Shown piece by piece: positions 8,752-20,144 of a stretch of DNA of 64,000 bases. Position 1 is the stretch's first letter. Every line of letters starts with the position of its first letter. The stretch is taken from assembly GCA_013215465.1 (NCBI GenBank), contig JABSOW010000012.1:1-64000 (forward strand), read 5' to 3'. The stretch is from Colwellia sp. (GTDB taxonomy: Bacteria; Pseudomonadota; Gammaproteobacteria; Enterobacterales; Alteromonadaceae). Below the pieces are notes generated by a model, which was given only the letters and a program-made list of their open reading frames with translations, ran no database searches and was not told the origin of the DNA. A program made the position numbers and the translations under genes.

Positions 8752-10988
8752 GAATTATCTTGTAGCTTTTCAGTTGTGCCGTTGCCAACTTGAGTGTTAT
8801 ACCCATATTGATCATAATACCCGGTGTACTCACCGTATTTAGCTGCTTGTTTTAAATCAACGCGATTAAGAACGACACCATCAATACGTGCACCCACTTC
8901 CATTAAACGACTTAAACCAGCTTTAATCACTTTTTCTCTGGTGCTATCGGCTTTAACAATATAGATAAGAGAATCACTTTGTTTAGATACCAATATTGCA
9001 TCACTTACCGCTTGTGTTGGCGCTGTATCTATTACAATACGGTCATATTTTCCTTTTACTGTACTTAACAATTCAGTAAATGCTTTTGAAGCCAATAATT
9101 CTTGCGGGTTAGGTGGTAATGTACCTGCAGTAATAATATCAATATCTGAGTCTTCATCATGTATGATGCATTCTTCCAGTGAATGGGTACCTGAGAGTAT
9201 ATTTGATAAACCAGATTGATAACTTGGGAATTCAAAGTTTTTAGCGATTGACGGTCGACGCATATCTGCATCTATCAACAATACTTTTTCAATTTGGGCT
9301 AAGGCAAAAGATAGATTTGTTGAAACGGTTGATTTACCTTCACCTGGTATTGAAGATGTTATGGCAATAACTTTGGCATCATGCTCAATATTTAATAACA
9401 ACAAACTGGTTCTGATTGTTCTAATAGCTTCACCAAAAGCATGTTCATTACCATCAAAAAAATGCCTTAGAGGCAGCTTTTGATTACGCTTTACATTTTG
9501 TAAAGGCAACAAACCCAACATCCGTTGTTTTAGTTTTTTTTCTACGTCTTCAACTGAGCGAATACCGTCGTTTAACATTTCAAAAAGAAAAGCTAAAATA
9601 CCCCCTAAACCTATGCTTACCACCAAGGCTAAACCTATAATCAGTTTCTTTTTAGGTTTAGCGGGTAATAATGGTGGCTGTGCCGGGTCTATCAAGCGGG
9701 CATTAGCCGATTGAAATTCTCCTACTTCTTTGGTTTCTTTTAAACGGGTAAAAAAGGCATTGTATAGCTGTTGGTTACTTTCTACTTCTCTTTTGAGTTC
9801 CTTCTGCTTGGTATCTAAAGTAGACAACTCTCTAAAGCGTTGGCCTTTTGCTGTAACAGCAATTTGCAAATTCAATTCATTGGCTTTAGCTGATTGATAT
9901 TCATTACTGATACCCGAAACCAATAATTTCACTTGATTATTAAAGTTTTCATTAACAGATTTTAATTCGGATTGGGCGGCAATCATAATAGGATGTTTAG
10001 GGCCGTATACGCCTTGAAGTTCAGAGACTTTGGTTTTAACTTTTTGCAATGCTTCATTAACTATTTGGATCAATTGATGGTTTAATATTTCAGGCAAAGC
10101 AATTAAAGAGTTTACATCTGCATTCTTTTTTTGGATTAAATTATAAATGTGTTCACTTTGCTTTAACCTTTGCTTTGCTGCTGATAACTGTCGATTAAGT
10201 TCTTGTAACTCCGCTGCTTCTATACCTTTAACACCATCTATATCTACCAATCGTTCTTTATTTTGATAAGCTTGTAAGGTATTTTCAGATATATCTAATT
10301 TAGTTTTCAAAGCACTTAAACGTTCATTAAGCCAAGATGATGCTTTTTCGGTCATCAATAATTTGGACTCTAAATGACTTTCAATATAAACATCGGTAAG
10401 GGTATTTACGATCTCTGCAGCTAGTTTTGGCGATTCAGAAATAAAAGAGATCTTCACTAATTGGGTTTTACGAATAGGCGATATAGTTAGTCTTGAAACA
10501 AAATCTGCAACAACTAAACGCCTCTTTATCATCAATTTTTCTTCATCTGAATAATTAGAAATTTGTTGCGGTAAAAAGGGTAACAATGCTTTTAGCTCAC
10601 TGACAAAATTAAAGTTTTTCGGTTGCTGATCAGGATCAAATTCAGGATGATTAATCAAATTGAGTTTAGTAACCACCCGCTGGGCAATTTGTTGTGATTT
10701 CAAAATTTCAAACTGAGTAAAAAAATACTCTTTACGTCCCGAATCTAATCCGTAAACTTCTTCAATTGAAACTACATTAGCCTGCTCAGCTTGTATTAAC
10801 AAAGTAGCACTGGCTTTATATTTTGGTGTTAAAGAAAAAACAACAACCGCAGTAAATAAAGTAATGATAAATGCCAAGCTGAGTATTCGCCACTTGAAAC
10901 GCTGGATAACACGAAGATAGTAATGAATATCTATAGTATCGTTATCATCTGGCTGATTTTCATTTGCTTGTAATAAAGTAAGACTCAT
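8748..10988 (-). CDS. Chain-length determinant / Wzc-type tyrosine autokinase
   Basis: 746 aa; N-terminal Wzz region, Walker A ITSSIPGEGKSTVSTNLS, LLIDADMRRPS, Tyr-rich C terminus YGEYTGYYDQYGYN; overlaps cpsB-like gene by 4 bp. Confidence 0.9.
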   Translation of the reverse strand: MSLTLLQANENQPDDNDTIDIHYYLRVIQRFKWRILSLAFIITLFTAVVVFSLTPKYKASATLLIQAEQANVVSIEEVYGLDSGRKEYFFTQFEILKSQQIAQRVVTKLNLINHPEFDPDQQPKNFNFVSELKALLPFLPQQISNYSDEEKLMIKRRLVVADFVSRLTISPIRKTQLVKISFISESPKLAAEIVNTLTDVYIESHLESKLLMTEKASSWLNERLSALKTKLDISENTLQAYQNKERLVDIDGVKGIEAAELQELNRQLSAAKQRLKQSEHIYNLIQKKNADVNSLIALPEILNHQLIQIVNEALQKVKTKVSELQGVYGPKHPIMIAAQSELKSVNENFNNQVKLLVSGISNEYQSAKANELNLQIAVTAKGQRFRELSTLDTKQKELKREVESNQQLYNAFFTRLKETKEVGEFQSANARLIDPAQPPLLPAKPKKKLIIGLALVVSIGLGGILAFLFEMLNDGIRSVEDVEKKLKQRMLGLLPLQNVKRNQKLPLRHFFDGNEHAFGEAIRTIRTSLLLLNIEHDAKVIAITSSIPGEGKSTVSTNLSFALAQIEKVLLIDADMRRPSIAKNFEFPSYQSGLSNILSGTHSLEECIIHDEDSDIDIITAGTLPPNPQELLASKAFTELLSTVKGKYDRIVIDTAPTQAVSDAILVSKQSDSLIYIVKADSTREKVIKAGLSRLMEVGARIDGVVLNRVDLKQAAKYGEYTGYYDQYGYNTQVGNGTTEKLQDNS

Positions 10989-10999
10989 TGAATAAACTC

Positions 11000-11542
11000 T
11001 TAGAAGTAACTCTGTTTGACTGTGATTATATCTCCCGGCTGCACCCGAGTATTTGCATCAACATTATTTGATTTTTGTTTAACATCATTACTACGGATAA
11101 TAAATATCTTTGATAATGATGCACGCTCTGTATATCCACCGGCCAAAGCTGCTGCTTTATTAATTGTTAAACCTGGCTGAAAAGGGTATCCGCCAGGCTT
11201 CTCAACTTCCCCATCAATAAAAAAGGGACGATATTTAACAATACTGACTGAAATATTAGGATTAACTAAATAATCACCTTTCAAGCCATTATAAATTTGC
11301 TGCTGCAGCTCTTCCAAGGTTTTACCTGTCGCTTGAATTTGTCCTAAAAAAGGATAGTTAATTTTTCCACTGTCATTAAGTAAAGTTTCAATAGATAAAT
11401 CTTGCTGCCCAAAAACAGTTATTTTAATTTCATCACCCGAGCCTAACTGATAATCAGTTGACGATTGCGCTATTGAACTAAACGTTACAGCGAAGAACAT
11501 CAGTAAAAAAAGACTCTGGTAACATTTTGATTTAATAGTCAT
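11000..11542 (-). CDS. Polysaccharide export protein (Wza/Poly_export family)
   Basis: 180 aa; signal peptide, YQLGSGDEIKITVFGQQDLS...INYPFLGQIQATGKTLEELQQQI...VEKPGGYPFQPGLTINKAAALAGGYT. Confidence 0.9.
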   Translation of the reverse strand: MTIKSKCYQSLFLLMFFAVTFSSIAQSSTDYQLGSGDEIKITVFGQQDLSIETLLNDSGKINYPFLGQIQATGKTLEELQQQIYNGLKGDYLVNPNISVSIVKYRPFFIDGEVEKPGGYPFQPGLTINKAAALAGGYTERASLSKIFIIRSNDVKQKSNNVDANTRVQPGDIITVKQSYF

Positions 11543-11603
11543 AAAACTCCTCTTAACTATTCATTTACAGACTAAGGTAACTGTTCACTCTTAATATTCA
11601 TTC

Positions 11604-12905
11604 CTAAAAAAGTGATATACGAACACCCAGCGTAATTAACTCCCTGTCGTAGATAAAACCATCACTAATACTTTCACGAGCTGAATCAAAGTATTTACTG
11701 TCGCGGTCATTGTAGTTGTAGTCAAGTGAAAAACTTAACCAATAGTTCATCTCATAGAAAATTGTGGCATTGATACCAGTATTGTTATCTTCACGAATAT
11801 CGCCGATATCACCTTTGTATATATCTTCACTTATTGCGTAAATAAATTCAGTTCTAATACGGTCACGCCATTGATGTTGCCATTGAATAGAATACTGAGT
11901 ATTGTAGATTAAATGGGCTTTGTCGGTTACTTCAAGCGTTTCAATGTTGAAATACCCTTCACCATTAGTTTCTTGAGCTTCACGAACAGTTGTTAAGGTG
12001 AATCGTGAATAGGTTTTGGGTTCCCATGCTACTTCTACTGCCCATTCCAAATCATTAAAAGAATCTTTTTCAGCTAAATCAAAATCTTTATTCTTGTAAC
12101 CTAGTTTCGCAAAACCTGTGGTCAGCGCCGTAGCTTCCCATGCAACACCAATAAAAATTCTATTTTCATCACTCGACAACTCTTCCGTTGGCTCGCTGGT
12201 AAAATCATAATTATAATCAGTTTTCCATGCTTCAATCGTTAAGTCAGTTGCATCACCAATTTTATAATAAAAGGTAGCACCAAATTCTCTGGTTTTACGA
12301 TCGCGGGTATCGGTTTCAAAACCATTTTCAGGTAACACACTGTCATAGTCATTATCAAGTATACCGGCGTCTAACTCTAGGCGAGCATCAGAGGTTTCAG
12401 AGCCAAAAGTATACTGAACAGCACCAAAAATCTCTTTAAATCTATCAGGCTCTACTAAGTTACTACCATTTCCGATAGAGAAACGACTGCCACGTTCATC
12501 ATGGGTATCAATATATCCCCCCTGAAACATTAGATAATGACGTTGATTAATTTCATAATTAACTTTACCGGAAATATCATGATCATTGTAGCTGTCTTCA
12601 CCACTGGCATGATAAGCACCATGAGTAAAGATCCAATCTAATTCAAAATTATGTTTGCCGAACTCACCGAATTCTCTGGTTACTTTAACGGCAGGCTGAA
12701 ATATTGTCACCCATGACTCGATTTCATCTGTGCTAGCACTAATTACATTAGTATCATAACGTTGTTGAAGTTTTAGTATTGGGGTTATAAGATAACCACC
12801 GACTGGAATACTTTGATCGTCAAAATCATCTTCATCAAAATTTGCAGCTATGCCACAAACAGGCAACAACAAACTACATAAAATCGCTCGTTTAATAAAT
12901 GACAT
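11604..12905 (-). CDS. Outer-membrane beta-barrel protein of the EPS locus (VpsM/EpsL-like)
   Basis: 433 aa; signal peptide, alternating amphipathic strands, terminal aromatic strand ...ELITLGVRISLF; adjacent to export genes. Confidence 0.7.
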   Translation of the reverse strand: MSFIKRAILCSLLLPVCGIAANFDEDDFDDQSIPVGGYLITPILKLQQRYDTNVISASTDEIESWVTIFQPAVKVTREFGEFGKHNFELDWIFTHGAYHASGEDSYNDHDISGKVNYEINQRHYLMFQGGYIDTHDERGSRFSIGNGSNLVEPDRFKEIFGAVQYTFGSETSDARLELDAGILDNDYDSVLPENGFETDTRDRKTREFGATFYYKIGDATDLTIEAWKTDYNYDFTSEPTEELSSDENRIFIGVAWEATALTTGFAKLGYKNKDFDLAEKDSFNDLEWAVEVAWEPKTYSRFTLTTVREAQETNGEGYFNIETLEVTDKAHLIYNTQYSIQWQHQWRDRIRTEFIYAISEDIYKGDIGDIREDNNTGINATIFYEMNYWLSFSLDYNYNDRDSKYFDSARESISDGFIYDRELITLGVRISLF

Positions 12906-13173
12906 ACTATTTCCCTTTTTATTATTTATAGAAGTACCTTAACCACTGTGCAATTAAGCAGCAGAAACTATTAAAACGATACTACGTAAATATTCTATCC
13001 GTAGATAAATTACAATGCCCCTACATTATCACATTGATTCTTAATATAAATATAAATGTTCGCTTTAATGGCTATTTTATCACCATTAGAATATTAAGCT
13101 TTTTTTTCTCAGCCAAATTAGCGTAGAATTGACGTTAGCTAGTAGAATACTAGCTACATTACAGGAAAACCCT

Positions 13174-14577
13174 ATGTCAAACGGACTAATTAATTCAATT
13201 CAAAGCAGCTTTTCGGCACTATATCGCTCAGTTGATTTGATTATTATTTCTATCGTCTATTTACTTGCTTTATATAGCCGTGATGTCTCATTAAACACCC
13301 AATATCAACTGGTATTGGTAATTTGCTTAACCTGTTTTCTGTTTTTTTCTCAAACATTTAATCTCTACCGTTCCTGGCGAACTTCTTCTTCATTAACCAT
13401 GATGGGTTACACCACACTAACATGGATCACATGTTGTACTATATTGATCACACTGGCCTATTTCAGCAAAACGGGCAGTGACTATTCACGCTTAACCATG
13501 GGTATTTGGTTTGTTGCTACGTTATTCACTTTAATTTTATGGCGACTTATTTTTAGAAAATTACTTTTTATTTTTCGTCGATCCGGTAAAAATTTAAAAT
13601 CTGTCATCATTATTGGTGCTACAGCATCTGGCGTACGGCTGGCCGCTCAAATAACAGAAAACCCACAACAAGGATTGAAACTATTAGGCTTTTACGATGA
13701 CCGACCTAAAAATCGTTTACCTGATATAGGTGAGCATTCAATTATTGGCACAATAGAAGAAGGTATTAATCTGGTTAAATCAAACCCAGATATTAGCCAA
13801 GTGTTCATTGCCATGCCAATGAAAGCGGAAGCAAGAATTACCGATATACTTAACCGCTGTAGCGACACCACCGCCACTGTTCATATAATTCCTGATTTTT
13901 TCATTTATAATTTATTACATGCTAGATGGCAACACATAGGAAATATGCAAACACTTAGTATTTATGATTCTCCTTTTGATGGTTTTAACTTAACCATTAA
14001 AAGAGCCGAGGACTTAATTTTAGGCTCAATGATCCTCTGCTTAATAGCAATACCTATGTGTTTTATTGCACTTGCTATAAAACTTACTTCAAAAGGCCCG
14101 ATAATATTTAAACAAAAACGCTACGGGTTAGACGGTAAAGAAATACAAATTTATAAATTTCGCTCAATGGCATTGGTTCATAAAAGAATAAACGATGTAG
14201 TTCAAGCAACTAAGTTTGATGCCAGAATAACCCCCATAGGCGCCATTTTACGACGCACTTCCTTAGATGAACTTCCCCAGTTTATTAACGTATTACAAGG
14301 AAATATGTCTATCGTCGGCCCTAGACCACATGCCGTAGTCCACAATGAAGAATACCGCCAATTAATTGATGGTTATATGTTAAGACATAAAGCTAAACCC
14401 GGCATTACTGGCTGGGCGCAAATTAATGGTTGGCGTGGTGAAACCGACACCTTATTAAAAATGGAAAAAAGAATTGAATTTGACCTGACATACATTCAAC
14501 GATGGTCATTATTATTTGATCTGAAAATTATTTTGTTGACTATCTTTAAAGGTTTTATTGATAAAAATGCTTACTGA
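13174..14577 (+). CDS. Undecaprenyl-phosphate glucose phosphotransferase (WcaJ-type initiating transferase)
   Basis: ORF listed from 13129; ATG at 13174 (MSNGLINS) follows an AGGAAA ribosome-binding site. KRAEDLILGSMILCLIAIPM, KQKRYGLDGKEIQIYKFRSM, RRTSLDELPQFINVLQGNMSIVGPRPHAV, KPGITGWAQINGWRGETDT. Confidence 0.92.
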   Translation: MSNGLINSIQSSFSALYRSVDLIIISIVYLLALYSRDVSLNTQYQLVLVICLTCFLFFSQTFNLYRSWRTSSSLTMMGYTTLTWITCCTILITLAYFSKTGSDYSRLTMGIWFVATLFTLILWRLIFRKLLFIFRRSGKNLKSVIIIGATASGVRLAAQITENPQQGLKLLGFYDDRPKNRLPDIGEHSIIGTIEEGINLVKSNPDISQVFIAMPMKAEARITDILNRCSDTTATVHIIPDFFIYNLLHARWQHIGNMQTLSIYDSPFDGFNLTIKRAEDLILGSMILCLIAIPMCFIALAIKLTSKGPIIFKQKRYGLDGKEIQIYKFRSMALVHKRINDVVQATKFDARITPIGAILRRTSLDELPQFINVLQGNMSIVGPRPHAVVHNEEYRQLIDGYMLRHKAKPGITGWAQINGWRGETDTLLKMEKRIEFDLTYIQRWSLLFDLKIILLTIFKGFIDKNAY

Positions 14578-14640
14578 TATTCTGGTCAAGCAAAAAGCGA
14601 GTAAATAAGCATAGTAGGATAGAGACCAAAGGCCGAACAA

Positions 14641-15645
14641 TTACCTTCTTATATCGCCCTCAGAAGACAAAAACCACTGATAAGTCTTACTCAAACCTTC
14701 AGTCAAAGCTGTAGAATACTGCCATCCCAATGACTTTAGCCGAGAAACGTCCATCAACTTTCTCGGTGCTCCATCAGGTTTAGTGCTATCAAAACGAATT
14801 TTACCTTTATAACCAACAACCTTAGCAATCGTTTCAACTAACTCACGAATGCTACAATCTTCACCCGTGCCAACATTAATATGACTCAACATTTCTTCGG
14901 TATTTGCTTGGTATTTATCTGATGATAATTCCATCACAAAAACAGCAGCTGCTGCCATGTCATCAACGTGTAAAAACTCTCTTTTTGGAGTTCCTGTACC
15001 CCAAGCAACAACCTCAGCTAAATCATCTAACTTAGCTTGATGAAATCGACGAATCAATGCAGGAATTACATGTGAGTTTTGCGGATGAAAATTATCATTT
15101 TCGCCATACAAGTTTGTAGGCATTACACTACGGTAATTTCTGCCGTATTGTCGATTATAAGATTCACATAACTTTATGCCTGCAATTTTAGCAATAGCAT
15201 AAGGTTCATTGGTTGGCTCTAATGTTCCTGTTAACAATGCAGACTCTATCATCGGCTGCTGTGCAAGCTTAGGATAAATACAGGATGAACCTAAAAATAG
15301 CAATTGAGATATATCAGCAAGATGTGCCGCATGAATAACATGACATTGGATCATTAAATTTTGATAAATGAACTCTGCTGGGTAGGTATTATTAGCGACG
15401 ATTCCGCCTACTTTAGCCGCAGCAAGATAAATTTGGTCAATATTTTCTTTAACAAAAAAATCAACAACCGCTTGCTGGTTCATTAAATCAAGCTCTTGTC
15501 TAGATCTTAAGACCAACTCTATATTATCTCTACACTGCAACTGCCTGACAATTGCAGATCCCACCATGCCATTGTGCCCTGCCACAAACACACGTATTTT
15601 ATTGATGCTTTGCTGCTGCTCTTTCTTACTTGACTTTAGCGGCAT
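14641..15645 (-). CDS. fcl: GDP-L-fucose synthase
   Basis: 334 aa; [69 protein letters not shown]. Confidence 0.93.
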   Translation of the reverse strand: MPLKSSKKEQQQSINKIRVFVAGHNGMVGSAIVRQLQCRDNIELVLRSRQELDLMNQQAVVDFFVKENIDQIYLAAAKVGGIVANNTYPAEFIYQNLMIQCHVIHAAHLADISQLLFLGSSCIYPKLAQQPMIESALLTGTLEPTNEPYAIAKIAGIKLCESYNRQYGRNYRSVMPTNLYGENDNFHPQNSHVIPALIRRFHQAKLDDLAEVVAWGTGTPKREFLHVDDMAAAAVFVMELSSDKYQANTEEMLSHINVGTGEDCSIRELVETIAKVVGYKGKIRFDSTKPDGAPRKLMDVSRLKSLGWQYSTALTEGLSKTYQWFLSSEGDIRR

Positions 15646-15646
15646 G

Positions 15647-16771
15647 TTAACTCTCGCTGCTCAGACTGACGCTATAACCATGAGACTTAAGTAAAGCATG
15701 CTGTTTTGCTATTTCAAGATCATGCTGAACCATTTCGGCCACCATACTTTCAAAACTCGTTTCTGGCTCCCAACCTAACTTTTCTTTGGCTTTTGTTGGA
15801 TCACCAAGTAAAGTTTCCACCTCAGCAGGTCTAAAATATTTAGGATCAACCTTAACAATTACATCGCCAACTTTTATGCCTGGCGATTCGCTGCCGCTTA
15901 GCGCTGATACCACACCATTTTCTTCAACACCTTTGCCGTGCCATTCAATGGAAATACCAAGCTCTTGCGCTGAAAACTCAACAAACTGACGAACCGAATA
16001 TTGCTTGCCTGTGGCAATAACAAAATCATCAGGTTGTTCCTGTTGCAGCATTAACCATTGCATTTTCACATAATCTCGCGCATGTCCCCAATCACGCAGG
16101 GCATCCATATTGCCAAGATATAAACACTTATCTAAACCTTGAGCAATATTAGCAATTGCCCGGGTTATTTTACGGGTAACAAAAGTTTCACCACGCCGAG
16201 GGGATTCATGATTAAATAAAATACCATTACTGGCATGTAAACCGTATGCTTCACGATAGTTTACCACCATCCAATAAGCATACAACTTGGCAACACCATA
16301 AGGTGAACGAGGATAAAAAGGTGTAGTTTCAGTTTGCGGTGATTCTCTAACGTCACCATAAAGTTCAGAAGTAGAAGCTTGATAAAATCGTGTTTTCTTT
16401 TCCAAGCCTAAGAATCGAATAGCTTCAAGTAGCCTTAAGGTACCAAGACCATCGACATCAGCGGTGTATTCCGGACATTCAAATGAAACGGCAACATGAC
16501 TTTGGGCACCTAAATTATAAACTTCATCCGGTTGGATTTTTGATAGCAAGCGCGTCAAATTTGAAGTATCGGTTAAATCACCGTAATGAAGGAAAAAACT
16601 TGGACTACCTGAATGTAAATCTTGATAAATATGATCAATACGTTCGGTATTTAAAGAAGATGATCGACGTTTTATGCCATGAACTTCATAGCCCTTGCCT
16701 AATAAAAACTCTGCCAGGTACGAACCATCTTGGCCAGTTACACCCGTAATTAACGCCACTTTTTTTGTCAT
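15647..16771 (-). CDS. gmd: GDP-mannose 4,6-dehydratase
   Basis: 374 aa; [97 protein letters not shown]. Confidence 0.96.
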   Translation of the reverse strand: MTKKVALITGVTGQDGSYLAEFLLGKGYEVHGIKRRSSSLNTERIDHIYQDLHSGSPSFFLHYGDLTDTSNLTRLLSKIQPDEVYNLGAQSHVAVSFECPEYTADVDGLGTLRLLEAIRFLGLEKKTRFYQASTSELYGDVRESPQTETTPFYPRSPYGVAKLYAYWMVVNYREAYGLHASNGILFNHESPRRGETFVTRKITRAIANIAQGLDKCLYLGNMDALRDWGHARDYVKMQWLMLQQEQPDDFVIATGKQYSVRQFVEFSAQELGISIEWHGKGVEENGVVSALSGSESPGIKVGDVIVKVDPKYFRPAEVETLLGDPTKAKEKLGWEPETSFESMVAEMVQHDLEIAKQHALLKSHGYSVSLSSES

Positions 16772-16903
16772 TCTATTTTTCCCTGAAACAACGGATTAGC
16801 TGTAGTTTATAGCGGTAACAAACCTAGCATCAATAAATAAAATAGTAGATTATTTCTTCATAACCACATGACTTGATGAAAGATTAATTAATTTACCACA
16901 CAA

Positions 16904-16940
16904 AAAAAGTCAACACTTTACAGTGTTGACTTTTTATTTT
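16904..16940 (-). terminator. Rho-independent terminator of the PEP-CTERM gene
   Basis: AAAAAGTCAACACT-TTAC-AGTGTTGACTTTTT perfect 14-bp stem with T-tract on both strands. Confidence 0.85.
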
Positions 16941-16953
16941 TCAATATAAAATA

Positions 16954-17709
16954 TTATTTTACTTTTCGTACAACAAGCCCAAACAAACCCATTAGCATAA
17001 GAGCGAAAACACTTGGCTCTGGAACTTGTGTCACGCTGGCTGTATCAATAAAGCCACCATTGCCATTTACAGTACCAAAACCAGAAAAAGCAAATGTCAT
17101 AGTGCTGCTTGTAGCTTCAAACACGCCGGTATACTGTTTCCAACCGTCATCATCTGTTCCTACAACATTAACCCATTCATTTGTATTAGAATCGGCTGTA
17201 ATAACGATATTTTGCATTAAATCAAATCCAGACAGGTCACCTTCAAACCAATAAGCATTTATACCATTATCATCGTCAGCGTCTGTTCTAGGTTGATAGT
17301 AAAAAGATAACTCATAAAACATGCCTTCAATTAAATCATTTAATGTTTGACCAATAGCACTATTATATGTTGCACCTCCAACATCAAGATCTAATTCGAC
17401 AAATAAACCGCCAGAATGAGCCTCTACACCACCAGTATTAGCACCAGTATGCAAGACTTCAACATAACTATCACCCATTAAAGGAAGTGTTGTCCATCCA
17501 GGTATCGAGGTAAAAAGCCCCCAATTATTAAAGGTATTCTCATCTAGCTCATCTAAATATGGTTGTGCATAAGCATCATAAATTTCGGCACTTTGAGAAT
17601 GATCAACTACATCAAAATCACCATTAACTAACAAACCTGCATTAGCAGAAAGTGATAGAAAAACACCGACTAAAATTAAACTTCGAATAATTAACTTCAC
17701 AACTTCCAT
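16954..17709 (-). CDS. PEP-CTERM sorting-domain protein
   Basis: 251 aa; signal peptide ...FLSLSANA, beta-rich NGDFD-type ectodomain, C terminus VPEPSVFALMLMGLFGLVVRKVK (PEP + TM + basic tail). Confidence 0.88.
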   Translation of the reverse strand: MEVVKLIIRSLILVGVFLSLSANAGLLVNGDFDVVDHSQSAEIYDAYAQPYLDELDENTFNNWGLFTSIPGWTTLPLMGDSYVEVLHTGANTGGVEAHSGGLFVELDLDVGGATYNSAIGQTLNDLIEGMFYELSFYYQPRTDADDDNGINAYWFEGDLSGFDLMQNIVITADSNTNEWVNVVGTDDDGWKQYTGVFEATSSTMTFAFSGFGTVNGNGGFIDTASVTQVPEPSVFALMLMGLFGLVVRKVK

Positions 17710-17949
17710 TCCTTATAATTAAACTTAAACTTTCGTAAAACACTTGAGTCATTCCATTTATAACAACTTCAGAGCACAAATCATGCCATATACAAAAAGT
17801 CTGAAATTACAAAGGCTTACAAACAACCTATAAACATTTAACGTTATTTAACTATATATTTGTAAAAAAAACTGACACTAGATTGCACATTTATCTACAC
17901 CTAGCTTTCCAAACGCACGAACAAACGTCAAACTTATATAACAATTCTA

Positions 17950-19203
17950 TCAGAATATCCCCCTTGGTAATGATTTAAATACTTTTATTTTCAAATCATC
18001 AACAAAACGATCAATTACTCTATCTAAATTAAGGTTTTCGACTGCATATTTTCGAGCTTCCTTATTTATTAGCCTTGTATTTCTTTCTGTACATTCAATC
18101 AATTTATTGATGAATGCTTCAAGATTTTCAGGCTCAACACAATTATAAATCAAAGGATATTTTTCAGCAATTTTCCCTAATTCGGTATCTGGCTCAGTCG
18201 TTACCAGAGCATGCCCACCTGCAGACAATATATTAGTTAATTTCGAAGGTAACACAGCATCAGCTGCCCCTGCTCTCTGCACTACTAGATGCACGTCAGC
18301 AGCTGCTAATATTTCCGGCATTAAACGCCATGGCTGCAATGGTTTAAAATATACATTAATCAGATTCTTATCTTTCGCCATTTGTTGAAGAGTGTCGCTA
18401 TATGCCCCATTTCCGATGATTACAAATTTAAGTTCCGACCGGTGGATTAAAGCCTCTGCAGCACTTATAACTATTTCCAATCCTTGTTTCTTACCTAAAT
18501 TGCCAGAATAAAGGATAATCTTATCCTGTTGTTCAAATCCCCATTCAGTACGTAATTTAGTTCCCGATATATTCGGGGTTATAAAGTCAGTATCTGCCCA
18601 ATTTGGAAAAAACAGCAAATCTTCCTTTTTAACACCTTTAGCATGAGCCTTTTCAAGCATGCTATAAGAAATAGATGAAACAACATCAAAACGTTTAAGT
18701 AACCACTTTTCCATAGCATAGATAACAGTTTTTAATCGCCCTGTATTTCCCATGCCTAAACCAAACATAGCGTCAATTTCAAAATCTTGAATATGCATAA
18801 TTGCTTTTGCACCTGTAATTTTACAGTACAACAGTGCGGCAGGTGCACAAAATAAAGTAGGTTGTACTAGAAATAAAGCATCAGGTTTTAACCTTAGCAA
18901 GGTTATCAAACGCAGTAATGAACTGAAAGAAAAACTGAAGAGATGTATTAACCGGCTAAACGTGGTTACTTTTTTTGGAATATATAAAGGGCAGCGATAA
19001 ATATAAACACCATCGACACTATATTTTTTAGACCATTTATTTTTAAAACCTTTATGGCATTGCCACTCAGGGTAATAAGGTATTGCTGTCACTACATGAG
19101 CCTCAATGCCTCTTTTTACTAAAGCTGGTGCCAATTCCCCATTATATTTACCAATACCGGTAAGTTCAGGGCTATAATTCAAACTATAAATTAATATTTT
19201 CAA
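17950..19203 (-). CDS. Glycosyltransferase family 4 (WcaI/WbuB-type)
   Basis: 417 aa; MKILIYSLNYSPELTGIGKYNGELAPALVKRGIEAHVVTAIPYYPEW, AAADVHLVVQRAGAADAVLPSKLTNILSAGG. Confidence 0.87.
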   Translation of the reverse strand: MKILIYSLNYSPELTGIGKYNGELAPALVKRGIEAHVVTAIPYYPEWQCHKGFKNKWSKKYSVDGVYIYRCPLYIPKKVTTFSRLIHLFSFSFSSLLRLITLLRLKPDALFLVQPTLFCAPAALLYCKITGAKAIMHIQDFEIDAMFGLGMGNTGRLKTVIYAMEKWLLKRFDVVSSISYSMLEKAHAKGVKKEDLLFFPNWADTDFITPNISGTKLRTEWGFEQQDKIILYSGNLGKKQGLEIVISAAEALIHRSELKFVIIGNGAYSDTLQQMAKDKNLINVYFKPLQPWRLMPEILAAADVHLVVQRAGAADAVLPSKLTNILSAGGHALVTTEPDTELGKIAEKYPLIYNCVEPENLEAFINKLIECTERNTRLINKEARKYAVENLNLDRVIDRFVDDLKIKVFKSLPRGIF

Positions 19204-20144
19204 CGAAGACTCAACCCTGTAAAAACTTCTAATATTTCTATTCGCTCCTCGTTATTAGCTACCCCTTCCATTAAATTTTCAGCTTCATAAACACGCAAAT
19301 CAACCAAAGAACGATACCAATACCCTTGAAAAAAATGAAAAACAAATCCCTGGACACCATCAAGAAAACCCAATCGAATAAAGTAACGGTATAAAAAATA
19401 CAATAAAGGTCGAATAAATAGGGGAAGTTTATTATAAATACTTTCTTTAACTGCTCGTTTAATTTTTGCCTGGGAACTTTCTTTTTCTAGTTTTAGTGCA
19501 TTGTCAAACGTAAATAGACCATACTTTTTATCAAGAATATCTATCATCTCTCGGTCAGCATACTTATTATGTTTATCAGTCCACCAGCGTGTGTTATTTA
19601 GATTATCATCGACAATATGTCCATTTAATTTGTCCGTATTTCCTGTTCCATCAAGTACAATATGCTCATCCATCCAGCGATTTTCTATACGACCCTTTCC
19701 AACTCGCCATATTCGTAATAAATTTAAGGGGTACACAGCACCTTTTTTAATCCATCGCCCAAGAAAAAAATATTTTCGACGAATATAAAAACCGATAGTA
19801 TCTGTACCTGCATCTAAAAGAGCCAGAGGGAGTTCATTTTGAAGATCTATCTGAATATACTCATCAGCATCCATTCTCATAACCCATTCAGTATTTATTG
19901 GACAATTGTCCAATGCCCACTGAAACTGATCGGCATAATTTTTCCAATTACGTTGATAAACCTTAGCTCCAAAGCTTTCACAAATTTTTACAGTATCATC
20001 AGTTGAAAAACTATCAATGATAAAAATGTTTTCTGTGGTCGACTGCAAAGATTTAATACAACGAGAAATATGTATTTCTTCATTAAAGGTTAAAATAATA
20101 ACACTTAAAAATTCTTTCTTGTTGGTAATTGAAGTCAAGTCCAT
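19200..20144 (-). CDS. Glycosyltransferase family 2
   Basis: 314 aa; LSVIILTFNEEIHISRCIKSL, IIDSFSTDDTVKIC, WVMRMDADEYI; 4-bp overlap with downstream gene. Confidence 0.88.
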   Translation of the reverse strand: MDLTSITNKKEFLSVIILTFNEEIHISRCIKSLQSTTENIFIIDSFSTDDTVKICESFGAKVYQRNWKNYADQFQWALDNCPINTEWVMRMDADEYIQIDLQNELPLALLDAGTDTIGFYIRRKYFFLGRWIKKGAVYPLNLLRIWRVGKGRIENRWMDEHIVLDGTGNTDKLNGHIVDDNLNNTRWWTDKHNKYADREMIDILDKKYGLFTFDNALKLEKESSQAKIKRAVKESIYNKLPLFIRPLLYFLYRYFIRLGFLDGVQGFVFHFFQGYWYRSLVDLRVYEAENLMEGVANNEERIEILEVFTGLSLR

